Shown in pieces: positions 45,968-55,606 of a DNA stretch of 64,000 bases (its first letter is position 1; the number at the start of each line of letters is the position of its first letter). A model generated the notes under the pieces. It saw only the letters and a program-made list of their open reading frames with translations. It did not search any database and was not told the DNA's origin. The translations under genes were made by a program, and so were the position numbers. The DNA is from Allobosea sp. BK604 (GTDB lineage: Bacteria > Pseudomonadota > Alphaproteobacteria > Rhizobiales > Beijerinckiaceae). The stretch covers positions 1-64,000 of the forward strand of contig NZ_SLZF01000001.1 in NCBI RefSeq assembly GCF_004341515.1. The letters are read 5' to 3'.

Positions 45968-48324
45968 CCAGCCATTTTCAGTTCGGTGACGGGTTGGCGG
46001 CCGCCGGATGCCGCCAGTCGCAGCATCGAATCGACGTCGAGGATGAGAGCGACGAGACCGTCGCCGAGAATGGTCGCGGCGGAGGCGCCGTTGACCGTGC
46101 CGTAATTCGCCTCGAGGCTCTTCACGACCACCTGCTGCTGGCCGACGATCTCGTCGACCGCGATGCCGACATTCCCGCCGCGCTCGGTCTCGGCGATGAT
46201 GATGATGTTCTCGTCGGGCTTGCCGGACGAGCCCATGACCGCGCCGAGCCGGTAGAGCGGCGTGACTTCGCCGCGCCAGCGCAGGACTTCCTGGCCGAAG
46301 GTCAGGTGCTCGATCGGCGTGTTGGAGAGATGCTGCGTCTCGATCACGCTCGCGATCGGGATAACGTAGCGATCCTCGCCGCAGCGGATCACCATGCCTT
46401 CGAGCACGGCCAGCGTCAGCGGCAGGGCGAGCGTGAACTTGCAGCCGCGGCCCGGCTCGGAATCGACGCTGATGCGCCCGCCGAGCGATTCCACGTTGCG
46501 GCGCACCACGTCCATGCCGACGCCGCGGCCGGAAATGTCGCTGACCGCCTCGGCCGTCGACAGGCCTGCGGCGAAGATGAGCTGGTCGACCTCCTCGGGC
46601 GCAAGCTTTTCGTCGGCCCCGACGAGACCGCGCGAACGCGCCTTGGAGAGCAGCTTGTCGCGGTTGATGCCACGCCCGTCATCCGTCACCGAGATGACGA
46701 TACGGCCGGCGCGATGCTCCGCGATCAGCTTGATCGTGCCTTCCGGTCCCTTGCCGGCGGCAATGCGCTCGTCCGGGGTTTCCAGGCCATGATCCATCGA
46801 GTTGCGGATCATGTGGGTCAGCGGATCGGCGAGCTCCTCGATGATCGTCTTGTCGACCTCGGTATTCTCGCCCTCCAGCACCAGCCGGACTTCCTTGCCG
46901 AGCGTCTGTGCCAGCTCGCGCACCAGGCGCGGCATACGCTGGAACACCGCCTTCACCGGCTGCGCGCGCACGGCCATGACATGGTCCTGCAGCTCGCGCG
47001 TCTGGCGCGACAGGGTCAGGATGCCTTCGGCCGTCTTGGCGTAGACGTCATAGGGCAGCGAGCGCACGCATTCGACCAGCATGGACTGGGTGATCACGAT
47101 CTCGCCGACGAGGTTCATCAGCTTGTCGATACGGTCGAGATCGACGCGCACGCTGACGGCTTGGCGCTGGCGCGCGGCGGCGGCGTCATTGGCCGGCGGG
47201 CGGATGGCCGGGCGCGGCGCGGCGGCCGGCTGGGCCGCGGCCACGACCTGCGTCGCCACCGCCGGCGCGGGGGCGATATCGGGCTGTTCGGCCGGCTCCG
47301 GAGCCGGGCCGAGCTTGGCCAGGATGGCGGAGAGGTCGGCGGCGACGTTCTGCGGCACCTCGGAGGCCACGGCAGGCGCGGCGAGCTCGGGCTCGACATC
47401 GTCATTGGCCGGCATCGCCGCGATCTCGATCTCGAACTCCTCGGCGGCGAGGGTGAAATCGAACTTGCCGTGGATCTCCTCGACCGACATCTCGGTGTGC
47501 AGCACCACCGTGAAGCGCATCCAGCAATCGCTGACGTCGAGCGTCTCCAGCGACGGCACGCGGCTCATGTCGCAGGTGACGGAGACGACATCCTCAGCCG
47601 GCAGCGCGGCGAGCGCGACGCGCGGCTCGATCACCCGGCGGAACAGGTCGCTGTCGGGATGGATATGCAGGCGGACCTCGCGGCCGGGGCGCGTCGGCGG
47701 CGCAGCCGCGGCGGCCGGCTCGTCATCCCAGCCCGTATCGGCCGCGGCACTGGCCGCGCCGGTCTTGGCTTCGACCATCGCGAGCAGGTTGCCGAGGGCG
47801 GCGATACCGAGAGGGGCATCATCGGCCTTGGCCGACTCGGACTTGGCGGGAGCGGCGGCCTTGGCAGGCGCAGGGGCAGACTTGGCGGGGGCGGTCGGCG
47901 CGGGAGCTGCAGCGACAGGCGCGGGAGCGGCTTTCGCAGCACCACCGGCTTGGCCGACCTCCGCAAGCGCCTCGAGCAGATCGGGGCGCGGCCGCGCCGG
48001 CTCGTCGTTGCGGGCGGCGGAGACCAGATCGGCGACTGCGTCCGAGCAGCGCAGGAACAGGCTGAAGGGCGCGTCCTCGATGGCGACGCGGCCCGAGCGC
48101 AAATGATCGAGCGAAGCCTCGAAGACATGCGCGAAAGAGACGAGCTCGGTGCAGCCGAAGGCCCCGGCTCCACCCTTGATCGAATGGATCGCACGGAAGG
48201 CGGCGTTAACATCTTCCGGATCGACAGAGCCCTCGTCGAGCGCCTGCAGCTTTTGCTCCAGCGCGCCGAGGAGTTCCTCGCATTCCTGGAAGAAGGTCTG
48301 TTTGAGTTCCGCCAATGGATCCAC
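45964..48324 (-). CDS. cheA: Chemotaxis sensor histidine kinase
   Basis: The 786-residue kinase has an Hpt domain with the phosphorylated His in AFRAIHSIKGGAGAFG (H47), an Ala/Pro/Lys-rich linker at about 130-165, a P2-like segment (about 215-300), a second linker, the dimerisation helices (KLMNLVGEIVITQSMLVE), the ATPase with N-box HMIRNSMDHGLE and G boxes TDDGRGIN and SGRGVGMDVV, and a CheW-like end. The long P2/linker part makes it longer than E. coli CheA (654). It starts at GTG 48324, 9 bp after cheY. Confidence 0.97.
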   Translation of the reverse strand: MDPLAELKQTFFQECEELLGALEQKLQALDEGSVDPEDVNAAFRAIHSIKGGAGAFGCTELVSFAHVFEASLDHLRSGRVAIEDAPFSLFLRCSDAVADLVSAARNDEPARPRPDLLEALAEVGQAGGAAKAAPAPVAAAPAPTAPAKSAPAPAKAAAPAKSESAKADDAPLGIAALGNLLAMVEAKTGAASAAADTGWDDEPAAAAAPPTRPGREVRLHIHPDSDLFRRVIEPRVALAALPAEDVVSVTCDMSRVPSLETLDVSDCWMRFTVVLHTEMSVEEIHGKFDFTLAAEEFEIEIAAMPANDDVEPELAAPAVASEVPQNVAADLSAILAKLGPAPEPAEQPDIAPAPAVATQVVAAAQPAAAPRPAIRPPANDAAAARQRQAVSVRVDLDRIDKLMNLVGEIVITQSMLVECVRSLPYDVYAKTAEGILTLSRQTRELQDHVMAVRAQPVKAVFQRMPRLVRELAQTLGKEVRLVLEGENTEVDKTIIEELADPLTHMIRNSMDHGLETPDERIAAGKGPEGTIKLIAEHRAGRIVISVTDDGRGINRDKLLSKARSRGLVGADEKLAPEEVDQLIFAAGLSTAEAVSDISGRGVGMDVVRRNVESLGGRISVDSEPGRGCKFTLALPLTLAVLEGMVIRCGEDRYVIPIASVIETQHLSNTPIEHLTFGQEVLRWRGEVTPLYRLGAVMGSSGKPDENIIIIAETERGGNVGIAVDEIVGQQQVVVKSLEANYGTVNGASAATILGDGLVALILDVDSMLRLAASGGRQPVTELKMAG

Positions 48325-48333
48325 GGCCTGGCC

Positions 48334-48693
48334 TCAGTTCTGGTAACGAGCGACGAGGCCGAGCAGGGTGTTGGGCTCGAATGGCTTGACCATCCAGGCG
48401 CTGGCGCCGGCGCGCCTGCCTTCGGCCTTGATCTCGGCGCCGTTTTCGGTGGTCAGCACGATGATCGGCGTGTTCTGGCCGGCCGGGCGGGCGCGGCAGG
48501 CGCGGGTGAACTCGATTCCGTCCATCAGCGGCATATTGAGGTCGGTGATCACCAGGTCGGGCTGGAACTTGTCGAACTGGACCAGGCCTTCCTCGCCGTT
48601 CTCGGCCGACGCGACCTCATGCCCGGCATTCCGCAAAGTCAGGCACAGAAGACTGAGCAGCGTCTTGGTATCGTCGATCGCCAGAATTCGCAT
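48334..48693 (-). CDS. cheY: CheY-like response regulator
   Basis: A 119-residue single receiver. Acidic pair in LAIDDTKT, phosphoacceptor in LVITDLNMPLMDG, switch Thr in IIVLTTENG, Lys in WMVKPFEPNTL. All canonical residues are present. It is translated between the STAS gene and cheA, so it is most likely the main phospho-acceptor of this pathway. Start at ATG 48693; upstream frame runs over the STAS gene and is not real. Confidence 0.96.
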   Translation of the reverse strand: MRILAIDDTKTLLSLLCLTLRNAGHEVASAENGEEGLVQFDKFQPDLVITDLNMPLMDGIEFTRACRARPAGQNTPIIVLTTENGAEIKAEGRRAGASAWMVKPFEPNTLLGLVARYQN

Positions 48694-48698
48694 CGAAA

Positions 48699-48980
48699 TC
48701 ACTCCACAACGAGGGCGCTTTGGGCGGGATCGAACCCGATCGCCTGCAAGGATTTGCGGCATTCCTCGGAAGCCGCTCGCAGCGTCACGGTAAGCCCCTT
48801 AGCTTTCGCGCTGCTTGCGGCGGAGTGCAGCAGCTGGATCCAGAGGCTGGGTAGAGGTCCGGCTTCGGCGCATTCGACGGCGATGCTCTCCTTCTGCTCC
48901 AGCGCAACAAGCAATTGGTTGCGGAACGTGGCTGCCTCGGAGCGGCCAAGGAAAGGCGGAAGAGAGACTGTGATGAGCAC
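48699..48980 (-). CDS. STAS-domain protein of the che operon
   Basis: A 93-residue STAS-type protein: MLITVSLPPFLGRSEAATFRNQLLVAL at the start and SAKAKGLTVTLRAASEECRKSLQAIGF at the end, with SLWIQLLHSA where the STAS phosphorylatable Ser loop lies. Such small STAS proteins are found at the head of alphaproteobacterial che operons, but their task is poorly defined. Its stop is 5 bp before the cheY start. It is the first gene of the co-directed run to 40436. Confidence 0.85.
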   Translation of the reverse strand: MLITVSLPPFLGRSEAATFRNQLLVALEQKESIAVECAEAGPLPSLWIQLLHSAASSAKAKGLTVTLRAASEECRKSLQAIGFDPAQSALVVE

Positions 48981-49168
48981 GGCAGCGCGACCTATGATTG
49001 GCGTGCCGAGGATCGCGTCAAATTGGTAAAGATTTCGCTAATTTGGCTCCGTAGCGTCAACCTTTTAGGCAAGCATGCGGCAGGAAAATGATGCCCGGGG
49101 CACCGGCGTGGCCAAACGGCCGGCATGCCGGCCCGAACCGATGGGGAAACCACGCGCAAGACCGCCGC
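48981..49168. promoter_or_regulatory. Likely promoter region of the che operon, with a perfect 16-bp palindrome
   Basis: The part next to the STAS start (about 49010-49065) is locally AT-rich and could hold the promoter. Further upstream GGCCGGCATGCCGGCC (49118-49133) is a perfect palindrome, possibly a terminator stem for the receiver gene at 49169 or a binding site. I could not pick confident -35/-10 boxes. Confidence 0.4.
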
Positions 49169-49636
49169 TCAGAACATCGCGTTGCTGATCGCGCGCGGCA
49201 CCAGCGTGATGCTGCCGTTCAATTCCTTGTACTTCCGCGGGATGTTGATGATGCCCGAAAGATGCGCCCAGAGATTATTGGGTGAGATCGGCTTGGTGAT
49301 GATTTCATGCGCGCCGAGCTTGGCCGCCTGGATGACGGAGCGACGATCGGGACGCTCCATCATGATCAGCACCGGCGCCTTGGCGAAGGGCGACGTCTTG
49401 AAGGAGCGGATCGAGGCCAGGCATTTGACGCTGCCGGAATCCGGCAGATCCCAATCGAGGATCACGATGTTCGGCTGCTTCTGGATGAAGGTGGTCGCCG
49501 CCGACGACAGGTCGGACGCCTCGAAGATGCGATGGAGCTGCGCCTGATAGAGCATCGTCCGGATGATGCGCCGGTAATGCGGGCTGGGATCGATCAGCAG
49601 CACCGAGAGATTGGGGAATGACGGCGCGATATGCAT
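49169..49636 (-). CDS. Degenerate receiver-domain protein
   Basis: The 155-residue protein has a receiver fold with the phosphoacceptor kept (NIVILDWDLPDSG, D61) and the Lys kept (IITKPIS, K115). The second acidic residue is Pro (LLIDPSPH) and the switch Thr/Ser is Met (LIMMERPD). About 25 extra residues at the C-terminus (RKYKELNGSITLVPRAISN) lie outside the domain. It is probably a poorly phosphorylated or phosphorylation-independent adaptor. It sits between the che operon and the second MCP. Confidence 0.88.
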   Translation of the reverse strand: MHIAPSFPNLSVLLIDPSPHYRRIIRTMLYQAQLHRIFEASDLSSAATTFIQKQPNIVILDWDLPDSGSVKCLASIRSFKTSPFAKAPVLIMMERPDRRSVIQAAKLGAHEIITKPISPNNLWAHLSGIINIPRKYKELNGSITLVPRAISNAMF

Positions 49637-49718
49637 GACGCGGGCTCGGATACTCTACACAACATGACAGCGCCGGCGCCGGCTGATCCGGCCGCGGCGA
49701 AATATGGTTCCCTCGGGC

Positions 49719-51173
49719 TCAGGCCGTCAGGCCGAAGCGGAACGCCCCCCAGTGGCGGCCCTTGACCCGGATCGGAGCCGACAGGTCCTCCATCACCAGG
49801 AACTGGCCGCCGCCCATGTCGCGGCGATAGGTCTGTAGCAGGAACGGCTTCTGGTTGCGCGCCGCCGCAAGCCCGGTACGATCATTGAAGATGCGCCGGT
49901 TGCGGCAATTGGCGTTGTTCCAGACCGGGTCTGGCCCCTGTGCCTGCGAATATTTGCGGTTATGCGTCGGCAGGAAGCCATTGCGGTCCACGGCGGCGCA
50001 GAACACGATGCGCTTGTCCGAGCCGAGCAACTTTTCCTGGATCGGCGGCAGCAGTCGGTCGGTGAGCGCGACGAAGCGCGTCATATGCTGCACCGGATCG
50101 GTGCCAGGAATCGGCCGATAAGCCTCGTCGAACAGATCGGCGCCTTGCAGCTCGCCGCGCGCCAGCGCGCCCTCGAACAGCTCGCCGATCGTCTGCGCGG
50201 TCGCCATCGCCGTCGCGATCAGCTCGGACTGCGCCGTGCGCACGCCGGAGGCCGCGATCGAGCCGAGGATCGCCTCGCTGATCGAGACCAGTGAATCCGC
50301 CCGGTGCGAGGCCTGCTCGAGATCTCCGCTCGACTGATCGACACCCGCGACCAGCACCCTCAGATCCTGCCCAGCCTTGGCGAAGGCGATCGCGTTCTCG
50401 CGCGTCGGGTTCGAGATCGCATCGATATCGCCGATCAGCTCGACGACGGAGCGGCCGAAACTGTCGAGCTCGCCGATCTGCTGCGAGATCCCTCGGCTTT
50501 CCTCGCTCGCGCGGCGGGCCGCTCCGGCATTCTCCGCGCTTCGCCGCGCCAGCTGGTCGACCGCCTCGACCAGCGCGTCGAGCTGCCTCGTGCTGGCCGA
50601 CGTTGCCTCGCGCGTCTGCTCGGCGAGCTGCTTCACCGCCGCGGCGATAACGGCAAAGCCCCGTCCCGCCGCACCGCTGCGCGCCGCCTCGACGCCGGCG
50701 TTGATTGAGAGCAACTGGATCTCGCGGGTGATCGCCTGGATCGCATCGCTGGATTCCCGCGCCCGATGCGCATTCGCGACAGCGTCCGCCAGCGCGGCCG
50801 AAATCGCTTCGGCGCCATGGGTGAGCGTCTCGATATCGCCTTGCGCCGCATTGAGCCCTTGCCGGACCGCGCCGGTGACGCGCTCCAGGCCGCTCCTCAC
50901 CACCGAAGCGGTCTTCTGTGCCTCTTCGGCCGATTGCTGGATGGCGCGATTGGCCTGCGACACCTGCTCGACCGCCACCACGACCCGGTGCAGCCCTTCG
51001 GCCTGGCCGTCGAGCTGCTGGGTGACATCGCCGATTCGGCCGGAGATATCGGTGATCTCGATTCCGAGCTTGCCGAAGCGCTCGGCGATCTCGCGGATGG
51101 CGCGCTCCGCCGCGCCGCCATGCGACAGGTCCTCGTTGGCCGGCTCCGGCATCCTGAGTGCCTGTGCGTGCAT
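49719..51173 (-). CDS. Cytoplasmic MCP-like protein with C-terminal sensor-like domain
   Basis: A 484-residue protein with no membrane helix. The coiled-coil MCP signalling domain comes first: tip-like SDAIQAITREIQLLSINAGVEAARSGAAGRGFAVIAAAVKQLA at about 160-200. About 150 residues follow, from YRPIPGTDPVQHMTRFVALTDRLLP through NNANCRNRRIFNDRTGLAAARN to SAPIRVKGRHWGAFRFGLTA, resembling a Cache-type fold. The order is the reverse of standard receptors. It may sense a cytoplasmic ligand. Start chosen at ATG 51173; the long frame further upstream crosses other genes and is spurious. Confidence 0.9.
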   Translation of the reverse strand: MHAQALRMPEPANEDLSHGGAAERAIREIAERFGKLGIEITDISGRIGDVTQQLDGQAEGLHRVVVAVEQVSQANRAIQQSAEEAQKTASVVRSGLERVTGAVRQGLNAAQGDIETLTHGAEAISAALADAVANAHRARESSDAIQAITREIQLLSINAGVEAARSGAAGRGFAVIAAAVKQLAEQTREATSASTRQLDALVEAVDQLARRSAENAGAARRASEESRGISQQIGELDSFGRSVVELIGDIDAISNPTRENAIAFAKAGQDLRVLVAGVDQSSGDLEQASHRADSLVSISEAILGSIAASGVRTAQSELIATAMATAQTIGELFEGALARGELQGADLFDEAYRPIPGTDPVQHMTRFVALTDRLLPPIQEKLLGSDKRIVFCAAVDRNGFLPTHNRKYSQAQGPDPVWNNANCRNRRIFNDRTGLAAARNQKPFLLQTYRRDMGGGQFLVMEDLSAPIRVKGRHWGAFRFGLTA

Positions 51174-51256
51174 GACGACGGGTTTCCCTTCGGAAGAGGC
51201 CTCCGTCACCTTACGGAAACGCGGTAAATCAGCGGTTAATCGGCCTTTCCACCGGT

Positions 51257-52168
51257 TTACGCCTTGGTTCGGCGCGGGATCATGATCGTGCTCGAGGCCG
51301 CGATCACCAGCACGAGGCCGATCCAATCCGTCGCCGTCGGCCGCTCGCCGAGCAGCAGCACCGAGCCGAGCACGCCGACCGCGGGAACCATCAATGTCCC
51401 GAGACTGGCGACCCCGGCCGGCAACCGCGCGATCACCACGAACCAGAGGAAATAGGCCAGCGCCTGCGCGCCGACGATATGGAAGCCCAGCGCGGCCAAC
51501 ACATGCGGCGACAGCCGTTTCGGGACCGGGAGCCCTTCGAAGACCAGCATGCCGATGCCGGCCGTCACCCCCCCGATCAGCAATTGCCAGGCCGCCACCG
51601 TCACGGCCGGCGCAAACACCGGCCAGCGCTTGGTGACGATCGTCCCCAGCGCCCAGCTCACGCTGGCGACGAGCGCAAACGCAAGACCCAGCGAGAACGC
51701 GCCGCCGACGATCAGCGGCAATCCGAGGCAGGCAAGGCCGGCCACACCGAGCGCCAGCCCGATGACGCGGCGGCGGTCGAACGCCTCGCCGAGCACGAGG
51801 CGCGCCAGCAGTGTCGCCCAGATCGGCATGGTGAAGGTCAGGATCGCGGCGCGCGAGGTCGGCGCCGCCAGTTGCGCGAAGGCGAGCAGAACATTGAACG
51901 CGGCGATCGAGAGAAATCCGGCAACGAACAGCCGTGCCCATTCCTTGCGCGGAACGAAAAGCGGCACGCCCCGCGCACAGGCAACCGCGACCAGCACCAG
52001 ACCTGCGAAGGTCATGCCACCCGCCCGCAAGGTCCAGGGCGCGATCTCGGTCAGCGCGATCCGCACCGCCGGCCAGTTGAGGCCCCAGAGCAGCCCGAGC
52101 AACGGAACGAGCATGAGTGAGCGAGTAGGCATCTGCGGGCTCACAGTTGAAGGGCCGTTCTCGCTCAA
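51257..52168 (-). CDS. EamA/DMT-family transporter
   Basis: A 303-residue ten-helix transporter with the duplicated EamA repeat: LMLVPLLGLLWGLNWPAVR in the first half and SWALGTIVTKRWPVFAPAV starting the second. The TTG at 52168 overlaps the upstream ATPase stop (TTGA), so it may be translated from there; the next ATG is at 52132. It ends the operon of the oligopeptide ABC system and may export a product made from the imported compound. Confidence 0.88.
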   Translation of the reverse strand: MSENGPSTVSPQMPTRSLMLVPLLGLLWGLNWPAVRIALTEIAPWTLRAGGMTFAGLVLVAVACARGVPLFVPRKEWARLFVAGFLSIAAFNVLLAFAQLAAPTSRAAILTFTMPIWATLLARLVLGEAFDRRRVIGLALGVAGLACLGLPLIVGGAFSLGLAFALVASVSWALGTIVTKRWPVFAPAVTVAAWQLLIGGVTAGIGMLVFEGLPVPKRLSPHVLAALGFHIVGAQALAYFLWFVVIARLPAGVASLGTLMVPAVGVLGSVLLLGERPTATDWIGLVLVIAASSTIMIPRRTKA

Positions 52169-53772
52169 GGCCCGAACCGTCCGCTGCCCGGCACGGCGGC
52201 GAGAAGCTGGCGTGTATACTCGTGCTGCGGGCTGGCGAAGAGCGCCTTCGTCGGGCCGCTCTCGACGATCCTGCCGCGCTGCATAACGGCAATGCGGTCA
52301 CAGGTCTGTGCCGCGACCCGCAGGTCATGCGTCACGAACAGGATGGCGAGGCCGAGCCGCTGCTGGATGTCCTTGATCAAGCTCAGGATCTGAGCCTGCA
52401 CAGACACGTCGAGCGCCGAGACCGCCTCGTCCGCCACCAGCACATCCGGTTCGAGCGCGAGCGCCCGCGCGATGCCGATGCGCTGGCGCTGACCGCCGGA
52501 GAATTCATGCGGATAGCGCTCGATCGCATTGGCCGACAGGCCGACCAGCTCCAGCAACTCCTGCGCTCGCATCAAGGCCTGCTTGCGCGGCGTGCCATGC
52601 GCCACCGGCCCGTCCGAAATGATCCGCCCGATCGTCTGGCGCGGGTTGAGCGAGGCGAACGGGTCCTGAAAGACCATCTGGATGCGCTTGCGCTGCTGCC
52701 GCAGCGCCGTGGATCCGAGATCGCTGAGCGTGAGATCGCCGAGCATGATCCTGCCGCCATCGGGCTCGATCAGCCTGAGGCAGCAGCGCCCGACCGTCGA
52801 CTTGCCCGAGCCGGATTCGCCGACGAGCCCGAGCGTCTCGCCCTTGGCCAGCGTGAAGCTGACATCATCGGCCGCCTTCACCTCACGCGCGGCCCGGAAG
52901 AAGGAGCGCTTGCGATAGGTCTTGCCGAGCTTCTCGACACTGAGGATCGGCGTCGTATCGGCCAACGCCGGGCGCTCCGGCGGCGTCAGCGACGGCACGG
53001 CCGCAAGCAGCCGCTTCGTATATTCACGCGCCGGCCGCGACAGCACCTCGTCGCTCGTCCCCTCCTCGACCAGCCTGCCATGCTGGAGCACGGCGATACG
53101 GTCGGCGATCTCGGCGACGACACCGAAATCATGGGTGATGAACAGAACCGCCGTGCCGTGCTTGTGGCGAAGATTGTCGAGCAGCTTGAGGATCTGCGCC
53201 TGGGTGGTGACGTCGAGCGCGGTCGTCGGCTCGTCGGCGATCAGCAGCCTGGGTTCGAGCGCCAGCGCCATCGCGATTATGACGCGCTGGCGCTGCCCGC
53301 CGGAGAGCTCATGCGGATAGGCCTTGGCCAGCCGCTCCGGATCGGGCAGGCCGACCTCGGTCAGCAGCGCGATGGCGCGGGCATGGCGCTCCGCCTTGCC
53401 GTGCAGCCGATGGGCCTCGAAGGTTTCGACGATCTGGTCCGCGACCCGCATCACCGGGTTGAGCGAGGTCATCGGCTCCTGGAAGATCATGCCGATCTCG
53501 CGGCCGCGCACGTCCTGCATCGCCTCCTCGTCGAGCGCGAGCAGGTCGCGCCGGCCGAGACGGATCGCGCCCGCGACCGGGTTAACCGCCTTCGGCAGGA
53601 GCCCCATCACGGCATGCGCGATCATCGACTTGCCGGAACCGGATTCTCCGACGACGCAGAGCGTCTCGCCCGGCGCGATCGCGAGCGAGACATCCTCGAC
53701 CGCATAGGGACGGTCGGCCATGGCCGGCAGGGCGAGCCGCAACCCCTCGATGGCGAGGACAGGATCCGCCAT
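52165..53772 (-). CDS. Oligopeptide-type ABC transporter, fused ATPases
   Basis: The 535-residue protein carries two complete ATPases of the DppD/DppF kind. Walker [13 protein letters not shown] and [12 protein letters not shown], signatures [15 protein letters not shown] and [15 protein letters not shown], Walker [13 protein letters not shown] and [12 protein letters not shown]. In the second, the usual DEPVSALD reads DEAVSALD (Pro to Ala). Fused pairs occur in YejF-like and other alphaproteobacterial importers. Its ATG at 53772 shares one base with the stop of the permease before it. Confidence 0.95.
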   Translation of the reverse strand: MADPVLAIEGLRLALPAMADRPYAVEDVSLAIAPGETLCVVGESGSGKSMIAHAVMGLLPKAVNPVAGAIRLGRRDLLALDEEAMQDVRGREIGMIFQEPMTSLNPVMRVADQIVETFEAHRLHGKAERHARAIALLTEVGLPDPERLAKAYPHELSGGQRQRVIIAMALALEPRLLIADEPTTALDVTTQAQILKLLDNLRHKHGTAVLFITHDFGVVAEIADRIAVLQHGRLVEEGTSDEVLSRPAREYTKRLLAAVPSLTPPERPALADTTPILSVEKLGKTYRKRSFFRAAREVKAADDVSFTLAKGETLGLVGESGSGKSTVGRCCLRLIEPDGGRIMLGDLTLSDLGSTALRQQRKRIQMVFQDPFASLNPRQTIGRIISDGPVAHGTPRKQALMRAQELLELVGLSANAIERYPHEFSGGQRQRIGIARALALEPDVLVADEAVSALDVSVQAQILSLIKDIQQRLGLAILFVTHDLRVAAQTCDRIAVMQRGRIVESGPTKALFASPQHEYTRQLLAAVPGSGRFGP

Positions 53773-54608
53773 CACTCCCTCCCCCGCGCCAGGCGCGGGT
53801 TGAGCGCGTCGTTCAGCCCCTCGCCGGCAAGGTTGAGCGCGAGCACGGTGAGGAAGATCGCGATCCCCGGAAAGAAGCTGATCCACCAGGCGTCGATCAG
53901 CCGGGTGCGGCCGGCGCCGACCATGTAGCCCCAGCTCATCAGGTTCGGGTCGCCCAAGCCGAGGAAGGAGAGCGAGGATTCAAGCAGGATGGCCGAGCCG
54001 ATCATCAGCGAGCCCATCACGATGATCGGCGCGATCGTGTTCGGCAGCACCTGGCTGAGGATGATGCGCGGCGTCGACTGGCCGATGGTGACGGCGGCCT
54101 GGACATATTCGCGCGTCTTCAATGAGAGCACCTCGCCGCGCACCAGCCGCGCGACCGGCGGCCATGAGACGACGCCGATGGCGAGCACGATCGAGCCGAG
54201 CTGCGGCTGCAGGATCGCGACCAGCACGATCGCCAGCGCGAAGCTCGGAATGGTCTGGAAGAACTCGGTGAAGCGCATCAGCGCATCGTCGACAAACCCG
54301 CCCGCATAGCCGGCGATTGCGCCGAGCGGCACGCCGATCAGGAGCGCGACCAGAGTCGACACGATGCCGATCATCAGCGAGACCCGCGCCCCGTGGACAA
54401 GGCCGGCGGCGATATTGCGCCCGAGCGTGTCGGTGCCGAGCGGGAAGCGTTCCATGACGAAGGGCGCCAGGAACGGCCGTGCCACGGGGCGCCAGGGCGA
54501 TTGCGGATAGAGAATGGGCGCGAGCAGCGCGAAGACCAGGACGACCAGCAGGATGAGAAGCCCGATGACCGCGCCGCGATTGCGGGCGAAGCGCTTGAGA
54601 AAGCTCAT
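53772..54608 (-). CDS. Oligopeptide-type ABC permease (DppC type)
   Basis: The 278-residue permease has about six helices and the family loop YVQAAVTIGQSTPRIILSQVLPNT, where the EAA motif makes contact with the ATPase. Its start FLKRFARNRGAVIGLLILLVVLVFALLAPI is the usual DppC N-terminus. It overlaps the DppB-type gene by 4 bp and the ATPase gene by one base. Confidence 0.95.
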   Translation of the reverse strand: MSFLKRFARNRGAVIGLLILLVVLVFALLAPILYPQSPWRPVARPFLAPFVMERFPLGTDTLGRNIAAGLVHGARVSLMIGIVSTLVALLIGVPLGAIAGYAGGFVDDALMRFTEFFQTIPSFALAIVLVAILQPQLGSIVLAIGVVSWPPVARLVRGEVLSLKTREYVQAAVTIGQSTPRIILSQVLPNTIAPIIVMGSLMIGSAILLESSLSFLGLGDPNLMSWGYMVGAGRTRLIDAWWISFFPGIAIFLTVLALNLAGEGLNDALNPRLARGRE

Positions 54609-55582
54609 GACGTCGCCTCGATGCGCGGGTCGGCCAGCCGATAGACGAGATCAGTCAGGATGTTGAAGCCGACGACCATGGCCGAGGAGATGAAGAAGAC
54701 GCCGAGCAGCACCGAATAATCGCGCTGCACCAGCGCATCGAACATCAGCCGGCCAATGCCAGGCCAGGCGAAGACGGTCTCCGTCAGCACCGCGCCGCCG
54801 ACGAGCTGGCCCGCCTGCAGACCGGCCAGCGTCACCACCGGCAGGATCGCGTTGCGCGCCACATGCCGCCGCGAGACGATCGACGGCGAAAGCCCCTTGG
54901 CGCGCGCCGTCTTGACGAAATCGGCCCCGGCGACCTCGAGCATCGAGGCCCGCATCATCCTGGCATAGAGCGCCGTGAAGAACAGGCCGAGCGTCAGAGC
55001 CGGCAAGACGAGATGCTGGCCGATATCGAGTGCCCGCGACAGCCCGGTGTAGTTCGCACCGATGGTCTCGAAGCCGACATTCGGCACAAGGCCGAGCTTC
55101 AGCGAGAAGACGATCTGGCTCATCAGCGCGATCCAGAACAGCGGCGTCGCGTAGAAGACGAGCGCCAGCGTGGTGATGGCGCTGTCCTGCCAGCGCCCTG
55201 CCCGCCTCGCCGCCATCGCGCCCATCAGCGTGCCCAACCCGAGCGAGACGAGAAAAGCCGCGCCGGTCAGCAGCAAGGTCGCCGGCAGCCGGTCGAGGAT
55301 GAGGTCGAGCACCGGCTGCTGCTGGCGATAGCTGAAGCCGAGATCGAAGGTGAGATAGCCCTTCAGGTAGATCCAGAGCTGGTGCAGCAGCGGCTGGTCG
55401 AGCCCGAAGCGCTCGCGCAATTGCTCCAGCAGCTTGGCATCGGCCGCCCCCGCCTCGCCGGCCAGAACCTGCGCCGGATCGCCCGGCGCAGCCCGGATCA
55501 GGAAGAAGTTCAGGATGGCGATGGCGAAGAGGACGACGATCCCCTTCGCCAGCCTTCCGGCGAGGAATTGGGCAAGGTTCAT
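54605..55582 (-). CDS. Oligopeptide-type ABC permease (DppB type)
   Basis: The 325-residue permease has the DppB N-terminus (AKGIVVLFAIAILNFFLIRAAPGDPA), about six helices and the EAA-like loop FVKTARAKGLSPSIVSRRHVARNAILP. GGAVLTETVFAWPGIGRL, present in most members, is visible. It forms the channel with the DppC-type subunit. A 160-bp palindromic repeat separates it from the binding-protein gene. Confidence 0.95.
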   Translation of the reverse strand: MNLAQFLAGRLAKGIVVLFAIAILNFFLIRAAPGDPAQVLAGEAGAADAKLLEQLRERFGLDQPLLHQLWIYLKGYLTFDLGFSYRQQQPVLDLILDRLPATLLLTGAAFLVSLGLGTLMGAMAARRAGRWQDSAITTLALVFYATPLFWIALMSQIVFSLKLGLVPNVGFETIGANYTGLSRALDIGQHLVLPALTLGLFFTALYARMMRASMLEVAGADFVKTARAKGLSPSIVSRRHVARNAILPVVTLAGLQAGQLVGGAVLTETVFAWPGIGRLMFDALVQRDYSVLLGVFFISSAMVVGFNILTDLVYRLADPRIEATS

Positions 55583-55606
55583 TCAAGGCATCCGGAACGC
55601 CGCCTT

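Noticed and set aside
45994..49029. A 1011-codon plus-strand open frame opposite cheA
   Set aside because: The minus strand carries cheA and two further che genes with full motifs. The plus frame is Arg/Asp/His-rich with no family resemblance, as antisense frames in GC-rich DNA are.
51174..52328. Long N-terminal extension of the soluble MCP
   Set aside because: It overlaps the EamA gene on the same strand in another frame and shows no domain. The MCP start is the ATG at 51173.
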